This document shows positions 42,969-54,300 of a stretch of 64,000 bases of DNA, piece after piece (positions within the stretch are counted from its first letter, which is position 1; each line of letters begins with the position of its first letter). The position numbers and the translations under genes are program-made. The notes under the pieces are model-generated. The model was given only the letters and a program-made list of their open reading frames with translations. It was not told the origin of the DNA and searched no databases. The DNA is from Aquimarina sp. AU474 (GTDB taxonomy: Bacteria > Bacteroidota > Bacteroidia > Flavobacteriales > Flavobacteriaceae): assembly GCF_900312815.1 (NCBI RefSeq), contig NZ_OMPE01000009.1:496001-560000 (forward strand), written 5' to 3'.

Positions 42969-43316
42969 TTGAAAAAAATATATTATCTATCAACATGTGA
43001 TACGTGCAAACGTATTATTAATGAATTAAATCCTTCTTCTGATTTTGTACTTCAGGATATAAAAACAGAGTCAATTACTTTGGGTCAAATTGAAGAAATG
43101 CATGGTTTTGCTGGAAGTTATGAGGCTTTATTTAGCAAACGTGCCCGGTTATATAAAGAGCGTGATCTCAAAAACCAAAATTTATCTGAAGATGATTATA
43201 AAAGTCTAATCCTGGAGCACTATACTTTTTTAAAACGCCCAGTGATTTTATCTAATCATCAGATTTTTATCGGAAACAGTAAAAAAGTGGTCGAGGCAGC
43301 AAAATCGGCTATTTAA
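42969..43316 (+). CDS. ArsC/Spx-family protein (arsenate-reductase-like)
   Basis: 115 residues of the ArsC thioredoxin-like family: YYLSTCDTCKRIINELN with CxxC (Cys10, Cys13), FSKRARLYKERDL, and LKRPVILSNHQIFIGNSKK. Start is TTG at 42969, since a stop lies upstream in frame and no ATG is suitable. Followed after 3 nt by the EamA transporter gene. Actual arsenate reduction is not proven by sequence. Confidence 0.88.
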   Translation: MKKIYYLSTCDTCKRIINELNPSSDFVLQDIKTESITLGQIEEMHGFAGSYEALFSKRARLYKERDLKNQNLSEDDYKSLILEHYTFLKRPVILSNHQIFIGNSKKVVEAAKSAI

Positions 43317-43319
43317 CCT

Positions 43320-44213
43320 ATGAGTAAAAGAACATTAGCACTTATGGCTGCAAGTTTTGTAGCTATATTTTATGGAGCAAATTATACTATTGCCAAGGAT
43401 GTTATGCCTCATTACGTACAACCTTTTGGTTTTATTGTACTGCGTGTTGCTGGTGCTTTTTTACTGTTTTGGGCGATTAGTTTCTTTGGGCCAAAAGAAA
43501 AAATAGCACGTAAAGATTTTATGCAGATTGCCTTAGCTTCGTTATTTGGCGTAGGCATTAACATGCTAGCATTTTTTGAAGGTCTTAACCTAACCACTCC
43601 AATAAGCGCTTCTGTATTAATGGTAACCACTCCGATTATCGTTTTGATACTTGCTGTGGTTTTCCTAAAAGAAAAAATAAGATTATTAAAAATTATTGGT
43701 GTACTAATTGGTCTTTCGGGCACACTCTTGATCATTCTATATGGCACTGGCAATTCTGTAACTGCAACTAATCCAACATTAGGTAATTTTCTCGTATTTG
43801 TAAACGCAACATCTTATGCTTGCTATATTATAGTAGTAAAAAAAATAACTCAAAAATATCACCCCTTTACATTTATCAAATGGATGTATGGTATCGGTTT
43901 TATTTTTGTTCTACCCTTTGGTTTTTCGCAAGTATTGGATATGCAACCAGGTTTAATCCCTTTAGAAGGGTATCTTAAAATAGGGTATGTAATTATTTTT
44001 ACCACATTCGGAACATATATCCTTAATATTTTTGCGCTTAGAGAACTAAAGCCTACCACAGTAGCAGTTTTTATTTATCTGCAACCCATGCTAGCATCTA
44101 TATTCGCTATTGGGTTAGGAAAAGACACATTGGACACTATTAAAATAGCAGCTACTCTTTTAATTTTTCTTGGCGTTTATTTGGTGACTAAAAAACCAAA
44201 AGTATCAAGCTAA
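43320..44213 (+). CDS. EamA/DMT-family transporter
   Basis: 297 residues with ten membrane helices in two EamA repeats; the first helix is MAASFVAIFYGANYTIAKDVM, the last ATLLIFLGVYLVTKK. Drug/metabolite transporter superfamily; substrates range over amino acids, metabolites and drugs. Operon with the ArsC-like gene; its stop overlaps the convergent thioesterase gene by 9 nt. Confidence 0.92.
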   Translation: MSKRTLALMAASFVAIFYGANYTIAKDVMPHYVQPFGFIVLRVAGAFLLFWAISFFGPKEKIARKDFMQIALASLFGVGINMLAFFEGLNLTTPISASVLMVTTPIIVLILAVVFLKEKIRLLKIIGVLIGLSGTLLIILYGTGNSVTATNPTLGNFLVFVNATSYACYIIVVKKITQKYHPFTFIKWMYGIGFIFVLPFGFSQVLDMQPGLIPLEGYLKIGYVIIFTTFGTYILNIFALRELKPTTVAVFIYLQPMLASIFAIGLGKDTLDTIKIAATLLIFLGVYLVTKKPKVSS

Positions 44214-44681
44214 ATCAACTGGCACTTTAGCAAATTTTCTAGTATCTTCTTTGGTAAGAATTTTAAAGTTATCAGGGTGTTCTATCTTTCCTAAAAACTC
44301 ACGCATTTCTTCTGGAAGCGCTATCAACTTACGTTCTCCCAAATCCATCCAGGCACCCATCATTTCGCATTGCGCAAAATTGCGTCCTTTATGATCGTAA
44401 AAGTTATGCCTGAATTCGAAAAATTTTCCATCCTCACTTAATCCAGAAACTTCAAGAGAAACTTTTATTGGTCTTCCGTAAAAAACCTCTTTAAAATAAT
44501 AAATGTGCTCATAAAAAACTACAGGACCAATATTAAGTTTGCCCAATATACGCCTATCAAATCCTTGCTCTGTCAAAAAAGACATTCGAGTATGTGCTGC
44601 CAATTCTATATACGCTTTATTAGCCAAATGGCGATTAGCATCAATATCATTCCATCTTATCTCGAAATCTTTTATGTACAT
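44205..44681 (-). CDS. Acyl-CoA thioesterase (4HBT hotdog fold)
   Basis: 158 residues of the hotdog fold: FEIRWNDIDANRHLANKAYIEL is the N-terminal active-site helix (Asp-x-x-x-His-x-Asn type), then VVFYEHIYYFKEVFYGRPIKVSLEVSG and a C-terminal strand pair. Matches YbgC/4HBT-type thioesterases acting on acyl-CoA. Single minus-strand gene overlapping the EamA stop. Confidence 0.9.
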   Translation of the reverse strand: MYIKDFEIRWNDIDANRHLANKAYIELAAHTRMSFLTEQGFDRRILGKLNIGPVVFYEHIYYFKEVFYGRPIKVSLEVSGLSEDGKFFEFRHNFYDHKGRNFAQCEMMGAWMDLGERKLIALPEEMREFLGKIEHPDNFKILTKEDTRKFAKVPVDLA

Positions 44682-44861
44682 AATCTTTATATTTTAGAAC
44701 TACAAAAATACAAAACATTTCACTATGCGCGCATAATAAAAACAACCTTATTACCCAATTTACGATCAAAAAATACACTATGATTGTACATCAAGCTAAA
44801 TTTTAAATCCTTCAAGTTTTGAAAACCTATATGGTCTTCTTATTTTAGAACAAAAATTCAC

Positions 44862-45863
44862 ATGTACATCAAACGAAATATTGGCTGGGGCCTTATCATT
44901 AGATATGCCTGGAAAAACCTTCTTTTCTTCCTTATATATACTACAGGTATTTTTTCTCTATACTATTTTTTAGATTGGACATTTATTGATATTCCTTTTC
45001 AACCACTTACTGTAATTGGTATTGCAGTTGCCTTTTATATAGGTTTCAAGAATAGTCAGAGTTATGATCGTTTTTGGGAAGGCCGAAAAATATGGGGAGG
45101 TATTGTGAACTACTCCAGGACATGGGCAAATCAAGTATTGAGTTTGGTAAATGAAGATTATGAAACCAAAAGAGTTTTAATTTATCGTCATATTGCATGG
45201 ATTAATGCTCTTAGAATTCAGTTACGCCAACCCAATTCTTTTTCTATCAAAGAAAATGCCGCTGTAGAAAAATTATTCCGATCGCATGGGGAGCAAAAAC
45301 CTTCATGCCTTGCCACTAAAAGTTTTGTGAATGATGATGAGTATCAAGATTTATTAAAAAGAAAAAATACTGCTACACATATCGTAAAAAATCAAGGTTT
45401 ACATATTAAAAAACTATATGATGCAGGTAAGATTACCGAATTTGATAAGCTACTTTTTCATGGTGTTCTAGAAGAACTATATAACCTGCAAGGAAAATGT
45501 GAACGGATTAAAAACACTCCTTTTCCAAGACAGTATGCATATTTTAGTACAGTATTTACATGGATTTTTGTATTGCTACTCCCTTTCGGTATGCTTAACG
45601 TTTTTGAGACTGAAATACACGATATGGCCAATGAAATAAAACCATGGTTTATTTTTTTAATGATCCCGTTATCTGTTTTAGTATCCTGGATGTTTACCAC
45701 CATGGAAAAAGTAGGAAGTAATAGTGAAGATCCTTTTGAAGGTCGAGTAAATGATGTACCAATGACCGCTTTATGCAAAACCATAGAAATTGATTTACGT
45801 GATATGCTCGATGAAAAAGAGCTTCCCGAAAAAACAAAACCCATCGACAATATCTTGTATTAA
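44862..45863 (+). CDS. Bestrophin-family (UPF0187) ion channel protein
   Basis: 333 residues with the bestrophin pattern: TVIGIAVAFYIGFKNSQSYDRFWEGRKIWGGIVNYSR, and a C-terminal region FEGRVNDVPMTALCKTIEIDLRDML. Four membrane helices in two pairs. Bacterial bestrophins form pentameric channels for small ions. Its stop overlaps the start of the YheT gene by one base (TAATG). Confidence 0.9.
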   Translation: MYIKRNIGWGLIIRYAWKNLLFFLIYTTGIFSLYYFLDWTFIDIPFQPLTVIGIAVAFYIGFKNSQSYDRFWEGRKIWGGIVNYSRTWANQVLSLVNEDYETKRVLIYRHIAWINALRIQLRQPNSFSIKENAAVEKLFRSHGEQKPSCLATKSFVNDDEYQDLLKRKNTATHIVKNQGLHIKKLYDAGKITEFDKLLFHGVLEELYNLQGKCERIKNTPFPRQYAYFSTVFTWIFVLLLPFGMLNVFETEIHDMANEIKPWFIFLMIPLSVLVSWMFTTMEKVGSNSEDPFEGRVNDVPMTALCKTIEIDLRDMLDEKELPEKTKPIDNILY

Positions 45864-46831
45864 TGCCTGTAATTAAATCACATTACAACCCACCCTTTCT
45901 ATTTAGAAATGGACATTTTTCTACTATTTATCCCAATCTATTAAGAAAGGTAAAAGGACTTAAACAGAAAAGAGAACGAATCACATTAGAAGATGGTGAT
46001 TTTATAGATTTGGATTGGAGTTTTGCTGCAAAACAAAAATCAAAAAAAGTGGTTATTATAATTCATGGCCTGGAAGGTAATGGACAACGTCAGTACATTA
46101 CTGGTCTAGCTAAACATTTAAATACTAATGATTGGGATGCTGTTGCTGTTAATTTGAGAAACTGTAGTGGAGAAGTCAATTTATTATACAGATCGTATAA
46201 TGCAGGAGTAAGTGAAGATTTGGAAGAAATTATAAACCACATTTTAGACAAATGCTCCTACGATTCAATTTCATTATGTGGATTTAGTCTTGGAGGTAAT
46301 ATCGTTCTTAAATATTTGGGAGAAGGAAGAAAAATTCCTTCAATCATAAGGTCGGGAGTTGCAATTTCGGCTCCTTGTGATTTATACGACTCTTTATTAG
46401 AAATTAATAAACCTAAAAATTTCATCTACGAGCAACGATTCATAAAACACCTCAAGGCCAAATTACATGAGCGTCAAGTTGTATTCCCTGATGAGATTAG
46501 TATTGCCGATATAAAAGCTTGTAAATCCTTAATAGACATTGATAATCTATACACCAGCAAAGCACATGGATATACAGATGCTCTAGACTATTATACCAAG
46601 TGTAGTAGTAAACAATTTTTAAAAAACATAACCATCCCTACTCTTATCCTTAGTGCAAAAAACGATTCTTTTTTAGGGCCAAAATGTTATCCCATAGATG
46701 AAGCTACGATAAATACTCGCGTTTTTTTAGAAATCCCTGACTATGGGGGGCATGTAGGTTTTTACACGAATGAATCTGTTTATTACAATGAAAAAAGAAC
46801 GCTAGAATTCTTCGTAAAACATTTAGAATAA
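45863..46831 (+). CDS. YheT-family alpha/beta hydrolase
   Basis: 322 residues: IIHGLEGNGQRQYI as oxyanion strand, nucleophile elbow GFSLGGNIVLKYLGE, and the catalytic His in DYGGHVGFY near the end. The pattern HFSTIYP and RNCSGEVN is typical of YheT/ABHD1-type hydrolases. Coupled to the bestrophin gene by overlap. Substrate unknown, esterase likely. Confidence 0.9.
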   Translation: MPVIKSHYNPPFLFRNGHFSTIYPNLLRKVKGLKQKRERITLEDGDFIDLDWSFAAKQKSKKVVIIIHGLEGNGQRQYITGLAKHLNTNDWDAVAVNLRNCSGEVNLLYRSYNAGVSEDLEEIINHILDKCSYDSISLCGFSLGGNIVLKYLGEGRKIPSIIRSGVAISAPCDLYDSLLEINKPKNFIYEQRFIKHLKAKLHERQVVFPDEISIADIKACKSLIDIDNLYTSKAHGYTDALDYYTKCSSKQFLKNITIPTLILSAKNDSFLGPKCYPIDEATINTRVFLEIPDYGGHVGFYTNESVYYNEKRTLEFFVKHLE

Positions 46832-47023
46832 GGCGATAAGAAAGGCTTTTCTTACACAGTCATTTAATCAAACGAACGTTACGCCAGTGTTAAGGTTTTA
46901 TAAAGAATTTTCTCTCCACTTGATCGAAAATCTTTTTTTTATTAAGAATATTTTAAGAGTTTTGGCCGTTTCTTGTTTTTTCACCAAGGAATCTAAATTA
47001 TTACTAACTCAAACTCAATAAAA
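46832..47023 (+). promoter_or_regulatory. Conserved leader of the S8 protease gene
   Basis: The last 150 nt align with the sequence before the M4 protease gene: TTAAGGTTTnAT, CTTnnTCGAAA, AAGAGTTTTG, TTTCTTG and CAAACTCAA keep their order and approximate spacing. Suggests a shared promoter or regulator for the two proteases. No TAnnTTTG box matches exactly. Confidence 0.5.
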
Positions 47024-50000
47024 ATGAAAAAAAGCTACAGAAGCTTCATTTCTTTAGGAAGCCTCAAGGGGGAGACTCCTAAAACCATGAGTATATTTGT
47101 TCTTTTAACAATGTTACTCCTATCTGCTGGATTGTTTGCACAAACACCGGCTCAAAAACAACAAATACAACAACAAAGTAACCTAAGTAAACTAAACCAA
47201 TTACAAAAAGAAAACTTACAAAAAGCACAACTACAGAAAAAAAATGCTACAAAAGCTGCTCAAGAAAATGGATGGCAAACTCAAATCATGTCACGAGATG
47301 GGTATTCTGAATTACAGAAAGTAGCTTTCGATGGTAGTCCAATTTATTACACCACATACAATGTAAGTGCTGCTAGATCAACTAGAACAAACCATTTAAA
47401 CTCTGGAGGTTCATTAGGATTAAATCTAGACGGACAGAATATGACCGCCCATGTATGGGATGGTGGTCATGCCAGAGAATCACATCAAGAATATGATGGC
47501 CCTGGAGGAAACAATCGTGTTACTATTCAAGACATCGCATCTGAAGGAGGTGTTCAACTTAACTTTCATGCAGGGCATGTAACAGGAACAATTGCTGCAT
47601 CGGGTGTACAGGCAAATGCCAAAGGTATGGCTCCACATACCAAAATTAATGGTTATATGTGGAATAATGATATTGCTGAAGCTACTGATGCTGCAGCAAA
47701 TGGGATGATAGTTTCTAATCATTCTTATGGTTTCAGAGGTGATTTAGTACCAGATCAATACTTTGGAGCATATATCGACGAATCAAGAAGCTGGGATGAA
47801 GTAATGTTTAACGCACCATACTATCTTATGGTAGTAGCAGCGGGTAACGACGGAAATCAGAATTCATATAACGGTGCGCCTCTTGATGGTAACTCTTCTT
47901 ATGATAAGTTAACAGGTCATTCTACTTCTAAAAACAACCTTGTTGTTGCTAATGCACAAGATGCTAATGTAAATAATGATGGAACTTTAGTTAGTGTTTC
48001 TATTAACAGTTCTAGTAGTGAAGGTCCAACAGACGACTATAGAATCAAGCCAGATATTACTGGTAATGGTACAGGGGTATATTCTACATATGCAAGTAGC
48101 GATACAGCTTATAATAGCATAACCGGTACTTCAATGGCTTCGCCAAATGTTACTGGTTCTTTATTATTACTACAACAACATTACAATAACTTAAACGGAA
48201 ATCTAATGAGAGCGGCTACCTTAAAGGGTGTTGCTTTGCATACCGCCAATGATGCAGGACCTTCTGGTCCAGATGCAGTATATGGATGGGGATTACTTAA
48301 CACTAAAGCTGCTGCCGAAGTAATTTCGAACGTTAGTAGTGGTGATACCAAGGTTGAAGAATTAACTTTAAATAGCGGTCAAACGTATACGATTACAGTT
48401 GATGCTGATGGAGTAAATCCACTAATGGCATCTATTTCTTGGACAGATAGACCTGGTACTGCTATCACAGGAACTAATGACAACACTCCAGTATTAGTTA
48501 ATGATCTTGATATTAGAGTTACAAAAGGTTCTACTACTTATGAGCCATACAGGTTAACAGGAATTACTACCAACGGAACAGGAGATAACACTGTAGATCC
48601 ATACGAAAGAATTGATGTTGCAGGTGCTTCAGGAAGTTATACTATTACTGTTACTAACAAAGGTTCTTTAACTGGAGGAAGTCAAAACTTCTCTCTTATT
48701 GTAACTGGATTAACAGGAACTCCTGTGGTATGTAATGCTACAGTACCTACTGGTGTTGCTACATCTAATATAGGTTATGACACTGCGACAATTAACTGGA
48801 CTGCCGTACCTGCGGCTACATATGATTTGCGTTATAGAGCGACAGGAACATCTAACTGGACAACACAAGATGTTAGTGGAGCCTCTGCAACACTTAGTGG
48901 ATTAACACAATTAACTTCTTATGAAGTACAAGTGAGAAGTAAATGTGATAACGGAACAACGTCGTCGTATACATCTTCTACTAATTTCAGTACAACAGAG
49001 TTCCAATTGGTGTATTGCGCATCTAATGGAAATAGTGTAGCAGATGAATATATAGGTCGAGTACAATTAGAATCAATAGATAACACAACGGGAGCCGGAG
49101 CTGGTGGATATAATGACTTCACTTCGATATCTACGAACTTGGCCAAAGGAGGAGATTATACAATTACAGTTACTCCTACCTGGACAGGAACTCAATATAA
49201 TGAAGGATACAGTGTATGGATTGATTACAACCAAAACGGTGATTTTACAGATGCTGGTGAACAAGTTTGGACACAAGCCCCTACACAAACTACTCCTGTA
49301 AGTGGAACATTTACAGTACCGGCAGGTGCAACAGATGGAAATACAAGAATTCGTGTTTCTATGAAATACAATGGTCTTCCTACTTCTTGTGAATCGTTTC
49401 AATACGGTGAAGTAGAAGATTACACAGTAGTAATCGGTGGATCAACAGGAGGTGATACTCAGGCACCAACTGCTCCATCAGGACTAGCAGCTTCAAATGT
49501 AGAACAAACAACATTAACATTAACTTGGAATGCATCTACGGATAATGTGGGTGTTACTGGGTATGATGTATATCAAGGAAGTACTAACCTTGGAAATGTT
49601 AACGGAACAACAACTAACATTACTGGATTAACAGCTAGTACAGCATATCAATTTAGTGTAGTTGCAAAAGATGCCGCAGGAAACGAATCTACTGCTAGTA
49701 ATACAGTAAATGTTACTACTGCAGATGCACCAGATACTCAAGCACCTACAGCACCAGCGGGATTAGCTGCTTCTAATATCGCTCAAACTACGTTGACATT
49801 AACTTGGAATGCGGCTACAGATAATGTAGGCGTTACAGGGTATGACGTATATCAAGGAAGTACAAATCTTGGAAATGTTAACGGAACAACCACTAACATT
49901 ACCGGATTAACAGCTAGTACAGCATATCAATTTAGTGTAGTTGCAAAAGATGCTGCAGGAAATGAATCTGCTGCTAGCAATACAATAAATGTTACTACTA

Positions 50001-50953
50001 CCGGAACAGGTGGCGGTACTGGATGTACTTCTGGCATTTCATCTTTCCCATATAACGAAGGGTATGAAAATACTTTAGGTGCTTGGACACAGTCAACAGC
50101 AGATGATATCAACTGGACAGTAGATGCAAATGGTACCCCATCAAATGGAACCGGACCATCTAGTGCGACTCAAGGTTCTTACTATATCTTTGTTGAAGCT
50201 TCAGGAAATGGAACAGGGTATCCAAATAAACAAGCAATCTTAAACTCTCCTTGCTTTGACCTTTCTGGTCTTACGCAAGCTAGTTTTAAGTTTAATTATC
50301 ACATGTATGGATCTACAAATATGGGAAGTATCTCTGTAGACGCAAGTACCGATGAAGGTGCAACATGGACAAGTATTTGGAGCCAAACTGGTAATAAAGG
50401 TAATTCTTGGCAAAGTGCAGATATTGATCTTTCTGCTTATCTAGGCGGTGGTGTTCAATTACGTTTTAACAGAATTACTGGTAGTACTTGGCAAGCTGAT
50501 ATCGCTATCGATAATATATCACTTACCAATTCTACTGGCGGTGGACCTGTTGATCAATGTGATGGTGTTGCGGCATGGAGCAGTACACAAAACTATCAAG
50601 CTGGAGATCGTGTAACTTATCAAGGGAATTTATACGAAAGAACAACAACAGGATGGACAAACCTTGGTCCTTGTGGTACAACAACTTCATTTACTACCAC
50701 ATCGGATACAAATGGTCCACCAGTAAACAATTTTGATACAGCTGTAACTGTATTCCCTAATCCAGTTTCTGGAACAAATCTTAATGTTTCTATAAAAGGT
50801 ATAGGAACTCACCAATACAACATATTAAATATGTTGGGTCAGGTTATAGATCAGGGAACATTTACAAATACAATTAAAGTAGATCGTTTAGAAGCAGGTT
50901 TGTATATGCTTCAAATAGACAATTCTATAAATACTCGTTTTGTAAAAGAATAG
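47024..50953 (+). CDS. T9SS-exported S8 (subtilisin-like) protease with GEVED, FN3, MAM and CBM-like domains
   Basis: 1309 residues. Signal region (MSIFVLLTMLLLSAGLFAQ), short Gln/Lys-rich propeptide-like stretch, then the S8 catalytic domain (about 130-430): Asp146, His185 in HAGHVTGT, Asn275 in AAGN, Ser370 in GTSMASPN. Next a beta-sandwich, one FN3-like domain, a GEVED domain (about 660-810), two almost identical FN3 domains (from 49454 and 49733, period 279 bp), a MAM-like domain (about 1000-1170), a small chitin-binding-like module (AWSSTQNYQAGDRVTYQGNLY) and a T9SS type A sorting tail ending FVKE. A secreted protein-degrading enzyme. Confidence 0.93.
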   Translation: MKKSYRSFISLGSLKGETPKTMSIFVLLTMLLLSAGLFAQTPAQKQQIQQQSNLSKLNQLQKENLQKAQLQKKNATKAAQENGWQTQIMSRDGYSELQKVAFDGSPIYYTTYNVSAARSTRTNHLNSGGSLGLNLDGQNMTAHVWDGGHARESHQEYDGPGGNNRVTIQDIASEGGVQLNFHAGHVTGTIAASGVQANAKGMAPHTKINGYMWNNDIAEATDAAANGMIVSNHSYGFRGDLVPDQYFGAYIDESRSWDEVMFNAPYYLMVVAAGNDGNQNSYNGAPLDGNSSYDKLTGHSTSKNNLVVANAQDANVNNDGTLVSVSINSSSSEGPTDDYRIKPDITGNGTGVYSTYASSDTAYNSITGTSMASPNVTGSLLLLQQHYNNLNGNLMRAATLKGVALHTANDAGPSGPDAVYGWGLLNTKAAAEVISNVSSGDTKVEELTLNSGQTYTITVDADGVNPLMASISWTDRPGTAITGTNDNTPVLVNDLDIRVTKGSTTYEPYRLTGITTNGTGDNTVDPYERIDVAGASGSYTITVTNKGSLTGGSQNFSLIVTGLTGTPVVCNATVPTGVATSNIGYDTATINWTAVPAATYDLRYRATGTSNWTTQDVSGASATLSGLTQLTSYEVQVRSKCDNGTTSSYTSSTNFSTTEFQLVYCASNGNSVADEYIGRVQLESIDNTTGAGAGGYNDFTSISTNLAKGGDYTITVTPTWTGTQYNEGYSVWIDYNQNGDFTDAGEQVWTQAPTQTTPVSGTFTVPAGATDGNTRIRVSMKYNGLPTSCESFQYGEVEDYTVVIGGSTGGDTQAPTAPSGLAASNVEQTTLTLTWNASTDNVGVTGYDVYQGSTNLGNVNGTTTNITGLTASTAYQFSVVAKDAAGNESTASNTVNVTTADAPDTQAPTAPAGLAASNIAQTTLTLTWNAATDNVGVTGYDVYQGSTNLGNVNGTTTNITGLTASTAYQFSVVAKDAAGNESAASNTINVTTTGTGGGTGCTSGISSFPYNEGYENTLGAWTQSTADDINWTVDANGTPSNGTGPSSATQGSYYIFVEASGNGTGYPNKQAILNSPCFDLSGLTQASFKFNYHMYGSTNMGSISVDASTDEGATWTSIWSQTGNKGNSWQSADIDLSAYLGGGVQLRFNRITGSTWQADIAIDNISLTNSTGGGPVDQCDGVAAWSSTQNYQAGDRVTYQGNLYERTTTGWTNLGPCGTTTSFTTTSDTNGPPVNNFDTAVTVFPNPVSGTNLNVSIKGIGTHQYNILNMLGQVIDQGTFTNTIKVDRLEAGLYMLQIDNSINTRFVKE
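49454..50011 (+). repeat. Two near-identical in-frame FN3 repeats (279 bp period)
   Basis: Copies start at 49454 and 49733, both reading DTQAPTAPxGLAASN. The same module appears once in the neighbouring M4 protease gene at about 53634-53905. Confidence 0.85.
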
Positions 50954-51335
50954 AGTCAATAAATAGCCAAGCTTTAAAACCCTTGAAGAAGTTTCTTCAA
51001 GGGTTTTTTTACATCTAATCTTCTAGTTAGCAAACTACTGACTTACCGTAATCATTCGAAAAATAGATTCTTTTCATCGACCTAATACAAAAAATAAAAT
51101 GAAATCTCTAGGTCCATTTGTTAATTTTTCGAAGGTTTTCCACATTTAAACGTAGGATTAACCCTTCGTTAACTAACGATTAACAATTGTTAAGACAACG
51201 TTAAGGTTTATTAATGTGATTTTTTCAGCACTTAGTCGAAATTATTTTAAATACTGAAAATAATTCAAGAGTTTTGTCTTTTTCTTGCATTATTTTCAAG
51301 AAAATTCAACAACCATTAATTCAAACTCAACTAAT
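50954..51335 (+). promoter_or_regulatory. Terminator plus conserved leader before the M4 protease
   Basis: The left end holds the S8 gene terminator. The right half (from about 51185) aligns with the leader of the S8 gene (TTAAGGTTTATTAAT, CTTAGTCGAAA, AAGAGTTTTG, TTTCTTG, CAAACTCAA), pointing to common control of both proteases. No other gene is seen in this gap. Confidence 0.5.
50977..51010 (+). terminator. Terminator of the S8 protease gene
   Basis: 14-bp stem AAACCCTTGAAGAA / TTCTTCAAGGGTTT with a two-base loop and T7 run, 24 nt past the stop. Confidence 0.8.
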
Positions 51336-54300
51336 ATGAAAAAACATTACAAGAGTGTTATTCTTTTGTCTGCTTTTAGTTTGACGTCTTTGTGTATAAC
51401 TGCACAGGATAGTAAAAAAGGGGCTTCTTTTAAAAACCCTGGTAACTTAATACAGATAAGTGAAGAAACCCAATCTAAAAACTCTGGCGACATTTTCCAG
51501 AAGTATCTTAACCTAGACAAAGGAAATACCTATTCATTTGTAGGGCAGCAAACAGACAGACTGGGCATCACTCATGAAACATTCAAACAAATGTATAACG
51601 GAATACCAATTGCCTTTGGTAAAGCCGTTATTGATATACGAAACGGTAAGAAAACCTCGATGCATGGTGAGTATTATAACGTAACAGGTGTAAATACTAC
51701 TCCAAAATTAAATAACGCTCAAGCTTTTCAAAGAGCAAAAACTCATGTAGGCGGACAAGAATTTATGTGGGAAAATGCTTCGGCATCAAAAGCAATGAAT
51801 TATAGTTTGCCAAAAGGTGAAATAGTAATTCTTCCTAACATTGATTCTAAAGATCAAAACGGAGTAGTTACCGAGTTTAACTTGGCGTACAAATTTGATA
51901 TGTATGTAACAAAACCTGAAATCTTTAGGGGTTACGTATATATTGATGCAATTAACGGAAATGCTTTATTCACTCAAGCAATCACTAAACACGTAGGTGA
52001 GCATAGCAACTCTGTTAAGAATTTAAAAGAAATCGCTACTCCAAATAGTGGTATTAGTATTTTAGAAGCAGTACCATTCGCTTCAGGTACTGCGGCTACA
52101 CGATATAGTGGAAATAGAACCATTACTACACGTACAATTAGCGGAAGCTTTGCTCTTAGAGATGATACAAGAGGTAGCGGAGTAAACACATATAATAGTG
52201 GTGGTAACAACAGTTACCCAACAACTAACTTTACAGATGCCGACAATAATTGGACAGCTGCCGAATTTGATAATGCAGCAAAAGACAATGCAGCATTAGA
52301 TGCACATTGGGGAGCAGAAGTAACGTATGATTATTGGTCATCGATTCACTCTAGAAATAGTTTTAACGGTAGTGGCGCAGCTATTAATAGTTGGGTACAC
52401 TATGACAACCAGCCAGGTGGAGCTGGATATGATAACGCATTCTGGAATGGTAGTGTAATGACATATGGTGATGGTTCATCTAATGGAACTGAAGGTAATG
52501 GATTTTTTGATGCCTTAACCAGTTTAGATGTTGCCGCACACGAAATCGGGCACGCGGTAACCACATTCACTGCTAATCTTGCTTATAGAAGAGAATCAGG
52601 TGGTCTTAACGAAGGATTTTCTGATATCTGGGGAGCTGCTGTAGAACATTATGGTAAAGGAAACGGAAATGATGCCGCTCCTTCTGCTGAAGTTTGGCTT
52701 ATTGGTGACGAAATAGATCGTCGTAGCGGATCTGCTGCCTTGCGTTCTATGAGTGATCCAAAATCCCTAGGGCAACCCGACACATATAGAGGAACAAACT
52801 GGAGACCAGCAACTGTTGCTGAAGGATGTATTACTCCTATAGGAAATCCTAATGATCCTAATTATAATGATTCTTGTGGGGTACATACAAATAGTGGAGT
52901 ATTAAACTACTGGTTCTATCTAACTGTAGCGGGTAGTGCTTCAACAGACGGTGTGAATGATAACGGAGATGCATTTACTGTTTCAGGAATAGGAATGGAC
53001 AAAGGTGCAAAAATTGCATATAGAACACTTAATGTATACTTATCAGCAAACTCAACTTTCTTGGATGCCAGAAATGCTGCTATCCAAGCTGTAAAAGATT
53101 TGTATACTGCTGGTGGTGCTGAAGAACAAGCAGTAACAAATGCATGGCATGCTGTTGGTGTCGGTCAACCATTTGGTGGTGGCGGAGGTACTTCATATTG
53201 TGCTTCTAACGGAAATAGTGTGGCTGATGAATATATCAGTAGAGTTCAATTAGGTAGTATTGATAATACTTCTGGTGCAGGAACTGGTGGTTATACTGAT
53301 TTCACTTCAGAATCTACAAGCTTAGCTTCTGGTTCTTCTAATACAATTTCTGTAACTCCAACTTGGACAGGTACTAAATACAACGAAGGATATAGTGTAT
53401 GGATCGATTATAATCAAGATGGTGATTTTGCAGATCCAGGAGAACAAGTTTGGACACAAGCAGCTACACAAACAACACCAGTAAGTGGTACATTTACAGT
53501 TCCTTCTGGAGCTACGCAAGGCGCTACTAGAATGCGTGTTTCTATGAAGTATAACGGCATCCCAACTGCATGTGAATCTTTTCAGTACGGAGAGGTTGAA
53601 GATTATGAAGTGGTAATTGGTGGAGCTGCTCCAGATACTCAGGCACCTTCGGTTCCTAATGGATTATCTACATCTAGTGTTACTGAAACTACATTAACGC
53701 TATCTTGGAACGCTTCTACAGATAATGTAGATGTTACTGGATATGATGTATACCAAGGAAACTCTAACTTAGGCAATGTAACAGGAACTTCTGCAAACAT
53801 TACAGGTTTAACTGCAAATACAGCGTACTCTTTTAGAGTTAAAGCGAAAGATGCTGCTGGCAATGAATCTGGGTTCTCTAGCACTGTAAATGTAACTACT
53901 GCAGGAGGAGGAACTGGAGCTGGATGTACAAATGGTATTACTTCATTCCCATATAACGAAGGATTTGAAAATACTATTGGTGATTGGACTCAATCTACCG
54001 CAGATGATATTAACTGGACTGTTGATGCTAATGGGACTCCATCTAGAAATACAGGACCGTCTAGTGCTACTCAAGGATCATACTATATCTTTGTTGAAGC
54101 TTCTGGAAACGGAACAGGATATCCAAACAAACAAGCAATTATCGAATCTCCTTGTTTTGATCTAAGCTCATTAGGAAGTGCTACTTTCTCTTTTGGTTAT
54201 CATATGTATGGATCAAATGACATGGGTAGTCTTGCTGTGGAAGCGAGTACAGATGAAGGAGGAACTTGGACATCTATCTGGAGCGAAACAGGTAACAAAG